The notes under the pieces: model-generated | Database searches by the model: none | Seen by the model: only the letters and a program-made list of their open reading frames with translations | What the model was told of the DNA's origin: nothing | Translations under genes and position numbers: made by a program | From: Siphonodentalium dalli | Lineage: Eukaryota > Mollusca > Scaphopoda > Gadilida > Siphonodentaliidae | Direction: 5' to 3' | NCBI GenBank assembly: GCA_032622095.1 | Contig: CP136065.1 | Location: forward strand, 218,284,151 to 218,348,150 | Length of the DNA: 64,000 nucleotides | In this document: positions 10,666 to 22,190 of the stretch, piece by piece | Numbering within the stretch: the first letter of the stretch is position 1 | Layout of the letters: every line of letters begins with the position of its first letter

Positions 10666-12239
10666 ATGCGTTACGATAAATTGGACAATCTTTTTCGTAA
10701 TATCAGTAACTGCCTACCACCAATCGTTTCCCTTCGTAGATATTAAAGATAATTTAGTTCTCGACCCTTCTGTAATCTGGGAAATAAAATGAAAATAATT
10801 TCCGATTGCACATAATCTGTCATTAGATCTCACTTCTAATGTCCATTGTTCAAGGTTAGGTTATGGTTAATTGTTTTCAATACTGGTAATTATATTGCAA
10901 GACAGAAATCATGCGTTAGCACTTTTCCCATCTGACTATAGAATTAGGCACGCGATGGCCTAGACATGGCAGCATTCCATTGTTCTGTGTCCTAGTCTAC
11001 AAATGCCCTCTCGATAATGTTCCATTGAGATGACGTCAGTGGCTCCTGGCGATTCCACATAATTGAATACCATGTCATGTTAAGTGTTCTGAGAACCTCA
11101 CAAATCCACCTCAGACCATTATCCTTGAAACTGTATGATTATTAATGCATCAGCGTACAGCGAGATATGGTTTATTCAACACATATCTAAAATGTGCCGA
11201 AAACAACACGAATATATGAATCAGAATAACGCGTTATCTGGCGGACGGTAAAGTAACGCCGACTATTGGAACGTTCCAACCACAGATGGGACTCGAGGGC
11301 GTTTCGGAAGTGCAAAGTTTAAATGTTGACGTTGGCTGGCAATCGCATAATGTACATCCACCAACCAGACTATTTAGACACAGGCTTGTTGATAATCTGA
11401 ATGGGACATTCTAACCAGAGAGGTGTGTATAGGCTTCGAAGAAAGTGGAAAATGGCTCACATAGAATTTCGCGCTCAAATTAACGTCTGTTCGAGCATCA
11501 TTCCTGGGCATATATATAATCTAAATTTGTTTACATGTTCCAGCATGGAGTTGAGAATAGGATGTAGAAGTCTTCTAAAAGAGAGAGGAGTAATAAATGA
11601 ATGATGTTGCCTGAATCTATGTCTATTTTTATGACACGATATGGATGTTGAATGTTACATTAAACCTCAGTTAACTAACTGCGGATGTTAGTCACCCAGT
11701 AACGGTTTTACTGAATCATAAAAATGTATTAGCTGATGTCAACATTCCACGGAAGATTACAGAACACTCCTTGTGCGATGTGCTTCGGTGTGTCCTTACT
11801 ATGCATACACATTTGGTAAGTATTAGCACGGTGGGGAATCACGTGGTTTCGAGGTTGGTGAGTACCACGCATTCAAAATATACAAACGCACAAAAACATA
11901 ATATATGAGGAACTGACACAAAACATAGCATTTTGACTGTTACGAGAATGTGCTTGTTTATTTTTAAAACAAGTTGATACCCTATCTGTTCGGAAATACT
12001 CAGTGGTTTTCTATAACATTCTGACCGAAGTTGCCAGGCTGAGGTTCGTGGAAAATACAAGTCCATACATCTAGGAGAATCCTTCGACTGACAACTTTGG
12101 TCAGAATGTTAGAACAAACAACTGTGAATTTGGACAGAAATGAGGTATCAGCTTGTTTGAAAAATAGTATAGCATCTGCTCGTAGCTGCCAAATTACTAT
12201 TTATTATAGTAACGTTTCGTTGAACGTTTAGTTCCATAT
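10666..12239. other. No gene recognised
   Basis: A frame from about 11230 to 11405 is open on the plus strand without a start codon, and a 75-codon frame lies at 11839-12066 on the minus strand. Neither has a domain I recognise. No repeat partner was found in the window. Confidence 0.55.
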
Positions 12240-12513
12240 AGGGCTTATCTCACGTCTAAATAATGTCAATATGAGCTTAGTTCAGTGCCATGAAATAATG
12301 TTCACTGTGAGCTTATTTCCACCAGAACAGGCTGCAACATATCCGCATGCAAATATGTTGAATATCGACCTATAATATTTATACAGGTTCATATTGGATT
12401 ATCGGTTCTGAAATAATCCCAAAGTGGATGTATAACCGTTATTCCGTTTTATGGCGCGGCCCACAGTGAACGCACAGCTTACATCCGGTAAGTCGTGAGT
12501 TGGTTTATTCGTG

Positions 12514-12829
12514 TTAACCCTTTACCCAACAGAACGGCCCTGTGCCAATGCATTCTCTTATATATGCGAGTCGACCATAGGTCGCCTCCCATATATAAGA
12601 GAATGCATTGGCTTAACACATTAAAAATTATAAAATTGTTAAAGAATGTAAGAAAAAATGGTAAAAAAGTGTATATAAGAGAATGCATTGGCACTATCAC
12701 AATGTGGTCAAGGAGCCGGTTCCAATGATATCCATATTTGTATGGTTCTATTGAGACAGACCGAAGATATTTTAGGCTGTTGAAGCTTTATTTGGGCGTT
12801 TTTGGCCGGTTTGTTGGGTAAAGGGTTAA
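12514..12829. mobile_element. TTAA-flanked MITE (type 1) with palindrome module
   Basis: The left end reads TTAACCCTTTACCCAACA and the right end is its mirror, TGTTGGGTAAAGGGTTAA, giving 14-base terminal inverted repeats outside which TTAA is duplicated. A TTAA target and ends starting CCCTTT are hallmarks of piggyBac-type elements. It contains one full palindrome (12545-12611), a short AT core and a half palindrome (12672-12691). No transposase is present. It shares ends with 46976-47372 and has disrupted dispersed repeat B. Confidence 0.85.
12545..12611. repeat. 67-bp palindrome module
   Basis: Arms mirror each other around ATA; the right arm carries CTCCCATATATAAG where the family has CTCGCATATATAAG, so one arm base is mismatched. 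Preceded by CCCTGTG and followed by the AT core, the usual left-hand orientation. Confidence 0.95.
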
Positions 12830-13140
12830 GAGTCGATAATGGCAATAAAACACTCTAATTCTCAGTTCGTTATCGACTCAAAATAAGGCTATTTGTAAGC
12901 CGATGATGAACCCAAAACAATTCATATTGTAAGCCCATAATATGCTGATTTTCGGGAGAACAGGCTGACTGCAAAATAAGAGAAAATATATTCACTCATA
13001 GAGTGATTGATGTAAGGTGCCATCTCCATGAAGTAATGGCCGACAATCCGGAGCCCATATATCTCAAGAAGACGATCGACACAACTTGGTAACGTACAAA
13101 TTATTGTCCACATTTATGTTTTTACCCGGAACTAACTGCA

Positions 13141-13871
13141 ACATAAATTTTATTTGCAGGAATAATTACATAAACCCTTTATAAACAACATACTAAATAT
13201 CACATTAAGTGAAATTGGTGAATTTATTGAAATAAATGTGCAGATATTTTGTCAAATCATCAATTTATGGATTTTCAGGGACATGTTTAAATAATTCAAA
13301 TTACAAGTCCGTTCAATTTCATGTCTATTTTGTAGATCTTACTTTCCTGATTCCTGATTCCTGAATACAGAACAGAAAACTTTTACCAGGGTCGTTAAGT
13401 ATTTTTCAAGTTATGTGCCTTCAAAAACAGGATTTTATATCTTATTTCGGGGCCTCCATTTCTCAAAATGAGCCAAATTCCACTTTTTATAGTCAATTAA
13501 GTATTGTTAATACTAGGGAAATGTTATCACTCGATTAAACACAACAATAACTAATATATGCATAATATGCATTTATGATTCATCAGACAAAATTATTCTC
13601 AAACAAATTGTAGGTATGAACTCTTGTGATGAAATGCCATACTTTAGGTAATTTTTAGCCTATAATTACCATTTACCACCCCTGCTCTTCAGTAATTAAT
13701 AAGTAATGAAGAACAGGGGAAGTGGTAAACGGTAAAAAGTATACCATGTATTTATCAAAATATTTTGATCACCAGGTCGTCATAAAACCGAGCAATTTGT
13801 ATTTAATTTTAGCCTTGAACATTGTGAATCACTTTGAAATAGAGAACGTGAAAACTCCAACAGACCACACA
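13141..13871. other. No gene recognised; one hairpin
   Basis: An imperfect hairpin lies at 13671-13731: left arm TTTACCACCCCTGCTCTTCA, right arm TGAAGAACAGGGG plus GTGGTAAA, loop around an AATTAATAAG centre. It is not related to the 67-bp module. The remainder is AT-rich without coding signal. Confidence 0.6.
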
Positions 13872-13988
13872 TCTGGGATGATGTGGGCCGTATATATTTT
13901 ACCATATATTTTGAGCGAACCTATCAGCTCGGATTAGCCTTGACCCTTTCATGACAGGAGCTTCCTGAATCTTTGCGATAACCCTGTG

Positions 13989-14043
13989 CCAATGCATTCT
14001 CTTATATATGCGAGTCGATCATATGTATAAGAGAATGCAATGG
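13989..14043. repeat. Palindrome module, left type, centre deleted
   Basis: The left arm is complete; the centre and the inner part of the right arm are lost (TCGATCATATGTATAAG). 55 bases. Confidence 0.85.
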
Positions 14044-14286
14044 CCTAACAAATTTAATTTAATTTTTATAATTGTTAAAGAAGGTATAAACAAATTATAG
14101 GAAATGATAAAATTGTTAAAAGAATATAAGAAAAAAATTATAAAAATTGTTATAGAATGTAAGAACAAATTACAAAAGTGATAAAAATTGTTAAAGAATG
14201 TAACAAAAAATTATTTTTTAAAAATGATAAAAATTGTTAACGAATGTAAGAAAAATTGATAAAAAAAATGATAAAAACTTGTTAGG

Positions 14287-14353
14287 CCAATGCATTCTCT
14301 TATATGTGGGATGCGACCTACGGTAGACTCGCATATATCAGATAATGCATTGC
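14287..14353. repeat. Palindrome module, right type
   Basis: Mirror orientation of the left modules, preceded by TTGTTAGG and followed by CACAGGGTA. Several arm mismatches (TGTGGGATGCG; ATCAGATAATG). Confidence 0.9.
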
Positions 14354-14526
14354 CACAGGGTATTTAATGTTGCGCCAGCGCATCTCTCGTCATGAAAGGG
14401 TTGAAGGTTACACGAGTCTGTCCGTATGTTCGCACGCTGGTAATTACATGTGATTCATCGGATAGGGCTATAGTGTGTCTGTGTCAATATATGATCGACA
14501 AACTACCTATACAATATAACCCTGTG

Positions 14527-14593
14527 CCAGTGCATTCTCGTATATATACGAGTCGACCATAGGTTGCCTCGCATATACAAGAGAATACAATGG
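14527..14593. repeat. Palindrome module, left type
   Basis: 67 bases, preceded by AACCCTGTG; small changes in both arms (CCAGTGC; GAATACAATGG). Confidence 0.9.
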
Positions 14594-14939
14594 CCTAAAT
14601 CAAATTATATTATTTTGTATAATTGTTAAAGAATGTAAGAAAAAAAAATTTAAATGTAAGAAATAATGATAACAAATGATAAAAAAATTTAATGAATGTA
14701 AGAAATATTGATACAAAATTATAAAAATTGTTAGAATGTAAGAAAAGATATAAAAATTGATAAAGAATGTAAGTAAAAATTATAAAAAAATTATAAAATT
14801 GTTAAAGAATGTACTAAAAAATAAAACAAAATAACGTTTTTAAAGAATACAAATTGTTAAAGAATGTAAGAAAAGATGATAAAAATTGTTAAAGAATGTA
14901 AGAAAAATTGATAAAAAAAATGATAAAAAAATTGTTAGG

Positions 14940-15004
14940 CCAATGCATTCTCATATATGCGAGACGACCTATGGTCGACTCGCATATATCAGATAATGCA
15001 TTGG
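14940..15004. repeat. Palindrome module, right type
   Basis: Preceded by TTGTTAGG and followed by CACAGGGTATTTAATG. A CT dinucleotide is missing from the left arm (TTCTCATATATG). Confidence 0.9.
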
Positions 15005-15177
15005 CACAGGGTATTTAATGTTGCGCCAGCGCATCTCTCGTCATGAAAGGGTTGAAGGTTACACGAGTCTGGCCGTACGTCCACACGCTGGTAATTACAT
15101 GTAATTCCTCGTAGAGGGCTATAGTGTGTCTGTGTCAATATATGACCGACAAACTACTTATACAGTATAACCCTGCG

Positions 15178-15204
15178 CCTCGCCTATATAAAAGAATGCA
15201 TTGG
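15178..15204. repeat. Half palindrome (right arm only)
   Basis: ACCCTGCGC runs directly into CTCGCCTATATAAAAG...CATTGG, so the left arm and centre of this left-type module were deleted. Confidence 0.85.
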
Positions 15205-15592
15205 CCTAAATAATTTGATATTATTTTGTATAATTCTTAAAGAATGTAAGAATTTTTTTTTAAATGATAAAATTGTTCAAGAATATACGAAAAATAAAAC
15301 AAAACAAAAAATTGTTAAAGAATGTAAGTGATAACAAATGATAAAAATTATTAAAGAATGTAGATAAAAAATGATAAAAATTGTTAGAATGTAAGAAAAG
15401 ATTATAAAAATTGATAAAGAATGTAAGAAAAAATTATAAAAAATGATAAAATTGTTCAAGAATGGACTAAAAAATAAAACAAAATAACGTTTCTAAAGAA
15501 TACAAATTGTTAAAGAATGTAAGAAAAAAATTATAAAAAGTGTTAAAGAATGTAAGAAAAAATGATAAAAAAAATGAAAAAAAATTGTTAGG

Positions 15593-15659
15593 CCAATGGA
15601 TTCTCTTGTATATGCGAGGCGATCTATGGTCGACTCGCATGTATAAGATAATGCATTGG
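15593..15659. repeat. Palindrome module, right type
   Basis: 67 bases with TTGTTAGG before and CACAGGGTA after; a few arm substitutions (CCAATGGATTC; ATGTATAAGATAATG). Confidence 0.9.
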
Positions 15660-15804
15660 CACAGGGTATTTAATGTTGCGCCAGCGCAGCTCTCGTCATG
15701 AGGGTTACACGAGTCTGGTAATTACATGTAATTCCTCGTAGAGGGCTATAGTGTGTCTGTGTCAATATATGATCGACAAACTACTTATACAATATAACCC
15801 TGTG

Positions 15805-15871
15805 CCAGTGCATTCTCTTAAATATGTGAGTCGACCATAGGTCGCCTTGCATATAAAAGAGAATGCATTGG
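15805..15871. repeat. Palindrome module, left type
   Basis: 67 bases preceded by AACCCTGTG; changes include CCAGTGC, AAATATGTGAG and CTTGCATATAAAAG. Confidence 0.9.
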
Positions 15872-16057
15872 CCAAAAGAATTTGATATTATTTTGTGTAA
15901 TTGTTTAAAAATGTAAGAAATAATGATAACAAATGATAAAAATTGTTAAAGAATGTAAGATATATTGATACAAAATGATAAAAATTGATAAAGAATGTAA
16001 GAAAAGATTATAAAAATTGATAAAGAATGTACGAAATAATAGAAAAAAATAACATGT

Positions 16058-16585
16058 TTAAAGGTGGATTATCTCTTTGTAAACATGTATTATATAGTTA
16101 CCGGGGTATAAAATATTAGATTTGAATCGAAGACTCATGTCCGGAAATGCTTCTATCGATTAATATTAATTTTATTTCGAATATTTTCTGGTCTAAAAAG
16201 GTGTGTTTGTTCAGCTAACGAACAATAGTGGTTACTGTTAACAGAGACCAGAAATTATATTGTGCAATTTTGTCACAAATAAACGTTAATTATACTCATT
16301 ATTGCTTATATCTGTGGAACAACACAATACAAACAACCAATCTGTGACATTTGACATCCGTTGCGTAGCCGTAGGAACAGCCCAGTGCTCTATATCGCAA
16401 TACGGTATCATCCGAATGGTCGGTTCTAAAAATAGTAACATAAACGGGCCCGATTTAATATTCGTAATAAAATCAATATTAATTGATAGAAGCTTTTCCG
16501 GACATAGGTCCTCAGTTCATATCTATTATTTTATACCCACGCAACTATTTAAAATTTGTTATTTAAAGAGATAATCCATCTTTAA
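16058..16585. mobile_element. TTAA-flanked MITE inserted in the palindrome array
   Basis: The left end is TTAA-AGGTGGATTATCTCTTT and the right end mirrors it as AAAGAGATAATCCATCT-TTAA, 17-base terminal inverted repeats with one mismatch. The sister units of the array provide the empty site: AAATAACGTTTTTAAAGAATAC at 14826-14847 and a similar stretch at 15483-15503 lack the insertion. The 524-base insert has no transposase; a 90-codon frame inside has no recognised domain. A 6-base TTTAAA target duplication is an equally valid reading. Confidence 0.85.
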
Positions 16586-16724
16586 AGAATACAAATTGTT
16601 AAAGAATGTAAGAAAAAATGATAAAAATTGTCAAAGAATGTAAGAGAAAATGGAAAAAAATGATAAAAATTGTTAAAGAATGTAAGAAAAATTGATAAAG
16701 AAAATGATAAAAAAAATTGTTAGG

Positions 16725-16789
16725 CCAATGCATTCTCATATATGCGAGAGAACTTATGGTCGACTCGCATATATCAGATAATGCATTGG
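16725..16789. repeat. Palindrome module, right type
   Basis: 65 bases, TTGTTAGG before and CACAGGGTA after. Left arm lacks CT as in the copy at 14940, which supports array duplication. Confidence 0.9.
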
Positions 16790-16989
16790 CACAGGGTATT
16801 TAATGTTGCACCAGCGCATCTCTCGTCATGAAAGGGTTGAAGGTTACACGAGTCTGGCCGCATCACGCTGGTAATTACAGGTAATTCATCGGAGAGTGAT
16901 ATAGTGTGTCTGTGTCAATATATGATCGACAAACTACGTATACAGTACACATACGCACTGCTTAGTACATACGCAGTGATTTCTATGTA

Positions 16990-17565
16990 ATACTGTATCA
17001 ATAGTATCATGCCATAAATCTCTACTCAGGCTAACGCCCATAGAGATCATATTCCACCAGTACAAAACATGAGAATTTTTGACGTTCTGACCCGTTCTTT
17101 ATACATTGAACATTGAATATATTTATTTGTTAATACCTGCTCATCAATGATCTACTTGACATTAGGGGGTGGTCGCTGTTCGAGATTGGATGGTTTTCTA
17201 TGAATTTTGTTAGCCCATCGACGTATATTAATATAGATCGCTTAAATATAGATCGATGGTTAGCCTATATTGCAATAAACATTAATTAATTATGCAGAAG
17301 TAATTCCATAATAGTAAGCAACGAAAAGTAAATTCGCTCACAATGACACTTAAATCGTGCAATTTCGAATTGGGACCTTCACCTACAGTAAAGTACATTG
17401 TTAACGAACTGATAATAACTAAAATATATTCCCCCGTGTTGTTTTTTCGACTTTATAAGGTTCCCTGTCAAACTTCAAAACGTTCCCAGGTTTTGTACTG
17501 GTGGAATATGATCTCTACGGGCGTTAGCCAGAGTAGAGATTGATGGCATGATCTATGTAAATCAA
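16990..17565. mobile_element. Long-TIR element (MITE-like)
   Basis: The left arm 16997-17065 reads ATCATGCCATAAATCTCTAC, then AGGCTAACGCCCATAGAGAT and CCACCAGTACAAAAC. The right arm 17485-17553 is its mirror (GTTTTGTACTGGTGG ... ATCTCTACGGGCGTTAGCC ... GATGGCATGAT). The ~70-base inverted arms enclose about 420 bases of AT-rich DNA without transposase. A diverged arm recurs alone at 22540-22605. Target duplication could not be set. Confidence 0.8.
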
Positions 17566-18504
17566 TAAGTTATTGTATACATCTGACATTGCTCCACATT
17601 AACCTTCAAATATAATGCAAGAATCAACCGTCAAATGATTGATTGATTGGGGATTTAACGTCATTTTAGCCGCTAGGATCAATCGTGAAATAACTCCAGA
17701 CATATCTTTCATCGTTCCGATAAATATATACAGACCACAACGAGCGTCTAAATCGAGAATGTTTTATCGAGTGAGTCGCGGACGGCGCAAGACTATATTG
17801 CATGAGCCCCCGCAACGAGTTCAACAAAATATTCTAGTTTATGATGCAAGTTGTGTTCTGTATGTATTCCACACCCTTGTGTCGGATAAGTTTAATTAAT
17901 AATATTAACTACATTAATTGTGATTTAAGTCTGATGAGAAACCTGAAAGTATCAGTGCATCACCCGAAGCGGATCGTTGAATGCAATTGGTAACATCTTG
18001 AAATGCGGTTATCCCGTCCCATTCCCATTGCGCAACAACATCTATAACAGGCAATTATTCTCCGCGCGTTGGGCGTATAAATTCTTTTTACGTTAGTTGT
18101 CTTATAAAACTAATTAGAATTGCAACCATTCTAATCAACAAACTCACATTTGCCGCTTTCAAAGCTCAAAGGACTCGCATAGCGCCGACGTCACTAGGTT
18201 TTAGAGTTATCGTTCCTGAATGTCTCCAATTGCTCGTTGAAGACATCAAGATGTCTCCAATTGCTCGTTGAATACATCGCTGTACGTTGTACGTCATCGC
18301 TCTTGATAATGACGTCATTTCGAAGTAGTTCCGGCTTGTATTCCACTTGTGGTATACCACAATATTATTTTCAATGGTCGGGATTCAGTTGCTTTCATGT
18401 GGCTAACGTTAACCGGTATATACCACTCTAATGTGAGCGATAGATAACCAGCTATGAAGAATTTCATGAAGATTTGTATTCGGTGTGAACGTACCATTAT
18501 TGAC
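17566..18504. other. No gene recognised; short direct repeat
   Basis: GTCTCCAATTGCTCGTTGAA is repeated at 18221 and 18252 with ~31-base spacing. Frames at 17639-17899 and around 18166-18497 show no known domain. Confidence 0.55.
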
Positions 18505-18760
18505 CGTTTCGTGAGGCTCTTAACGGGGGCTGCGCTAGTGCAACATGAAAGAGCCTGTGCCAGTGCATTCCCATAGGGAGACTCGCATATTTAAGAGAAT
18601 ACACTGGCTGACACGGTCAATATAAATATTGTTAGAAATGTATTATCCTATATATGCGAGGCAGCCTATGGGAAACTCACATATATAAGAGAATGCATTG
18701 GCATAGGGTTTTCGCAAAATTTAAGAAAGTCCCAGTCGTTGAATGGTTAAATCGTAGCAT
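18505..18760. mobile_element. Degenerate palindrome-pair element
   Basis: Left module (18560-18607, centre lost) and right module (18637-18701) are separated by only ~29 bases, so the AT core is nearly gone. Outer flanks keep traces of the family ends: CTCTTAACGGGGGCTGCGC on the left and ATAGGGTTTTCGCAAAATTT on the right. Confidence 0.75.
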
Positions 18761-19119
18761 GTTGCACCGTTGGCTTGTGTCGCGTTCCCGTGACCGAAAT
18801 CGAAATCGGAATGTGCTGTCCTGGAAGACTCAAGCCCCATTGATATCACATTGCTTCCTATATGACACACTTGTGTGAGAATTGCAATTTTGTCTCATTA
18901 ATGGATCGTATCCACAATCAATACGATACATTTCGTCAAAGCCCGGACACAGGCGAGCTTAAAAAACATGCACAGTCGAAAATGTAGCACGGGTAAATTG
19001 AATTCATAGATAATAAATTGAGATAATTCACCCTGGAATTCAAAGACCTTCGGGCGATGCATTATCGTGTTAGCAACTAACCCAGAACCAATTGATTTCT
19101 GTAAACTGTAAACACGTCA
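18761..19119. other. No gene recognised
   Basis: Unique AT-rich DNA; nothing supportable was seen. Confidence 0.5.
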
Positions 19120-19800
19120 AAGCACCACTGTGATCGACGCACACCATCAACCATAATTTCTTCGCCGCGTCAGAGGGTGGAACAAACTTCACCAGAGTTC
19201 ACACCCTCCCACACGGGCAAAGAGGACGACATGTATAAATGTGGTGAGCTGTTTCAAACGGACATGGCTCGGATAAATCTCCAAATGATTTCTAAGTAAT
19301 TTGGACTGATGCTTAATGTAGATATCTGATGTCGAATCCGTTCCCATGACAACAATTTTTTTTTTTAATTTGTTATATCTCACATATCGTAATAGATCAT
19401 GGAATATATACTGTTTAAACTAATATATATCTACACATACATGTACACGAAATAGCTATATGCAGATTTTAGACGAAAAAAATTGTCATTAACACTGAAA
19501 TTTTCCCGCTGTATCGCACATAAATCTGACAAACGCTCTTTATAATTTAGTTTTCTTAATTTGCCACTTTAAATCAAAAATATGGTGTTAGCATTTCTAT
19601 AAACAAACTCATCAAAGCACCGCGTGGGCCGACGCACACCATCACACGGTTTTCCTTCGCGCCATCGGAGAGTGATACAGATTTTGCCTGAACATATTTG
19701 CTCACTTCACTGCCCTGCATGCCATTCACCCAGATTTAGCCCAACCCGAAAAAGAGAAGCACACGCAGCAATTAGTGGAGCTGTCTTAAATAGATATGGC
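19120..19800. repeat. Diverged direct repeat, related to dispersed repeat C
   Basis: Two diverged copies at about 19120-19330 and 19608-19800 share CATCAAAGCACC-like starts, GACGCACACCATCA, a TTCTTCGCCG...AGAG block, and a right part with ATATGGCTCG or ACATGGCTCGGATAAATC. The last block matches the start of dispersed repeat C (ACGGACATGGCTCATTCG at 31070 and 31973). AAACGCTCTTTATAA also occurs at 19531-19545. Confidence 0.5.
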
Positions 19801-20294
19801 TCGTTTTAATATTCAAAGAAAGAGTGCGCATCAAAGATGGCTCTGGGCGAATTTTTTTGTCCATGAGAGTGAATTTGTTCGACCAAGAATCACTAAAATG
19901 GACCTTTGTGCGCAGACTCCAGAGAACTCATGTGGGCAAGGTTGGACGAACTTAATGTGGCCATCGTCTCTGAAAAAGATCTCCTGTTAGGCATTCCGCA
20001 CTACAGTGAAACAATAAATAAGCGCATTTTCGAGACAGTCCATTCATTTATTTCCTCGACTGATCGTTTCTCATAAAAATGTTATCCTACTCCCCTAACG
20101 CGAGACCATAGCCACTCCAAACAGCAACATCGTGCAGCAGCCACTCTAAATACATTTATCAGCAGCCGAATGCCAGAGGAGATGGGCTCTGATAAGTTCT
20201 GCAACTTGTGCTCCGATCATCTGTGCCCACACAACTATCTATGTCTATAATAATATGTGTGATGTATATATACGTTCTGGGTCACAATAAATAT
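19801..20294. other. No gene recognised
   Basis: A 64-codon plus-strand frame at 19796-19990 has no known domain. Nothing else was seen. Confidence 0.5.
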
Positions 20295-20595
20295 GTTCAA
20301 CACTAAAAATGGATGACCTAAAGAACAGTATCTCAGATAAATATAACAAATCGGACGAAACCTGGGTTTTTGAACTAAATCAAGATAGTGTTGTGAAAGA
20401 GCCATATACCCAATATCAATGGTAAAGAAATTGGACAAACCTGGTTTTAAAATTGATCGATATATTGCTGTGAAAGATCCATATACCGAATATGAATGGA
20501 ATAGGTTGAATTTTGATCAAGATATAACGCTAACGCTCATACAATAGCTAAAAAACACAAACTTAGGGCCATAACTCAGGTAAAATAAATTTCCT
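20295..20595 (+). repeat. Two degenerate copies of the ~155-bp repeat of 49.3-50.2 kb
   Basis: Blocks GGACAAACCTGGTTTT, GATATATTGCTGTGAAAG, CCATATACCGAATATGAATG and TTAGGGCCATAACTCAGGTA correspond in order to the unit of the array at 49290-50165 (GGACAAACCTGGTTTTCGAA, GATATTGTTGCAAGAG, CTCATATACCAAATATTG, AAGGCCCATAACTCCG). Confidence 0.7.
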
Positions 20596-20880
20596 TTGTG
20601 GCGCGGACCACAGTGAAAACACATGTTAAATAGCGTACACCTGAAACCTCGTGAATTGGCCTATTTATGTCATTGTCCGTACATAATATGCTTAGAATCA
20701 TCATCATTATGAGTCGATAATATGACTAAAAGGTACTCATTCTCAGCGCATTATATCGACTCAAAATGAGGCGAATCTAAGCAGATTACCTACCTAAAAC
20801 AAGTTTTTTTTATAAAAAGATAATGTGCTGTTTCCGGGGGAACAGGCAGGAAAGTCACTCTGAGAAAGAAGAATCCTAAA
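20590..20880. repeat. Dispersed repeat B, copy 2
   Basis: GGCGCGGACCACAGTGAAAA, then an inverted repeat with TATGAGTCGATAATATGAC (20709) against CATTATATCGACTCAAAATG (20750), then CTAAGCAGATTAC and a block GTTTCCGGGGGAACAGGC at 20831. Order matches 12240-13140 and 30820-31060. Confidence 0.75.
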
Positions 20881-21879
20881 ACAACCATTTACGTTGAGAA
20901 GTCAGCCAAGTTCGTATTTGATTTTAAAACTGAGTTAATACAAATTTTGGGATTGCCATAAGATCGTAAGTAAATCTGATTTCATCAAGAGTGTTCCTCG
21001 AGGTAAGACTCTTTAATGTTTGCTGTTATAATTTACATGAGCTACTGTTAGCGTCCTTTATAATGTCATAAGCGACCCGCAGTTGGTAGGGAATTCCCGA
21101 TTACGTCAGGCACTTATAAATATATCTATCCGTCGTATAAAGAACGAAACTCAGGACCATTTATATTAATCATTTATTGTATATACCTGTCAAAGCAACA
21201 TTTGTTCATAATTATTATCAGCAAATGAATGCAACATATTGCCAAATATATCAAATCGATAATGCTATATTTTGTTCGGCTTGCTAATAGTACCATGTTC
21301 AAACAGTTCTACTCAAATTTTATTGGTGCCGATATTTAGTCATACCGCGGTATCATTTTCAATACCGTAATCGGTATTAAAATCCGGATACCGTGAAGCC
21401 CTAGGTAAGAGCAGCGACACAGAAATCTCAATTCCTTAAAGTGTGGTAATTGCAATTAGGAAGTGTCTGAAGTCTTTAAATTTAACATATTTATCGACCG
21501 GGATATTAGCATAAATTCAGACGTCAGACCACCGCCAGGATTTAAACTGTTTAAACTTGTAGATTATTTAACTGTTTTATCACCCTTGCGCCTAAGCTTA
21601 TACACTATCAATATATGTAATCTAACGGGAAAGAAGAAATATGGCCTTGTTGCATGCAAATTTAATCGATTTATTCAGTGGCGATTATAGGATGTGGTTA
21701 ATCTAATTACACCAATAAGCGAACACTTACCCCCGGGCTCGTCTCGTACGATTTCACAGAATGACTGTCTGGTCCTTGATCCTATGGCTCACTGAGTTAT
21801 CCGCGTTTGAGTGGTGATGCTAATTTCCCATGATGTCGGTGAGTCCTGATCAATTGCCATGGTGCTGCTGGACCAATTG
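20881..21879. other. No gene recognised
   Basis: AT-rich DNA with a 75-codon frame at 21463-21690 lacking any known domain. A GGTATCATTTTCAATACCG stretch near 21350 forms a small imperfect hairpin. Confidence 0.5.
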
Positions 21880-22190
21880 ACGCTATTTGGCTGCAACATA
21901 TCCTCATATAAAAAGGGTCATTTTGGACGTAAATATTCACGTAGGTTCAATTGGACTTTTTTTTAAATGAAATATAGCCACATTGAGCTTATACCCGTTA
22001 TTCCGTTGAATGGCGCGGGCCGCAGTGAACACACCTTATAATTACCACGAATCTGGTAAGTCGTGGCGGTGAAAAAAGTAGATTAAATAGTGCCAATATT
22101 TTCGTATTGAGAAAAGCACTAACCTGACATTCAAAATAAGCCCGTATTGTGCTTATTTTCACGAGAACATGCAGGCTGTATGAAAGATGC
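21880..22190. repeat. Dispersed repeat B, copy 3 (rearranged)
   Basis: GGCTGCAACATATCCTCATA, CCGTTATTCCGTTGAATGGC, GGTAAGTCGTGG and GCTTATTTTCACGAGAACAT match blocks of 12240-13140. The hairpin section is absent. The 146-codon minus-strand frame over 21998-22438 starts beyond the repeat and ends inside it; no domain is recognised, so it is not called a gene. Confidence 0.65.

Larger units (their letters stand above)
12240..13140. repeat. Dispersed repeat B with hairpin, copy 1
   Basis: Shared blocks with 20590-20880, 21880-22190 and 30820-31060: CCGTTATTCCGTTTTATGGC, CACAGTGAACGCACAG, a GAGTCGATAATG...CGTTATCGACTC inverted repeat at 12830-12885, and TTTTCGGGAGAACAGGC at 12950-12966. A palindrome MITE has inserted into this copy at 12514-12829. 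Class of the host repeat is unknown; the inverted repeat suggests a MITE. Confidence 0.65.
13872..16940. repeat. Higher-order array of palindrome-pair units (~654 bp period)
   Basis: Right-hand palindromes at 14287, 14940 and 15593 are 653 bases apart. Each unit is: left palindrome, AT-rich core made of degenerate TTGTTAAAGAATGTAAGAAA repeats, mirror-image right palindrome, CACAGGGTATTTAATG, CGTCATGAAAGGGTTGAAGG, then a spacer with CTATAGTGTGTCTGTGTC ending ACCCTGTGCC before the next left palindrome. The left outer flank (GACCCTTTCATGACAGGAGC at 13942) mirrors CTCTCGTCATGAAAGGGT, so the first and last units preserve MITE-like ends. The fourth unit is lengthened by the insertion at 16058-16585. 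Confidence 0.93.

Noticed and set aside
12545-12611. Bacterial-type terminator or attenuator hairpin
   Set aside because: The host is eukaryotic by all other signs and the hairpin lies inside MITEs, not after genes.
10349-16789. CRISPR array reading of the regularly spaced palindromes
   Set aside because: Spacing is hundreds of bases, units alternate in orientation, and the surroundings are eukaryotic transposons.
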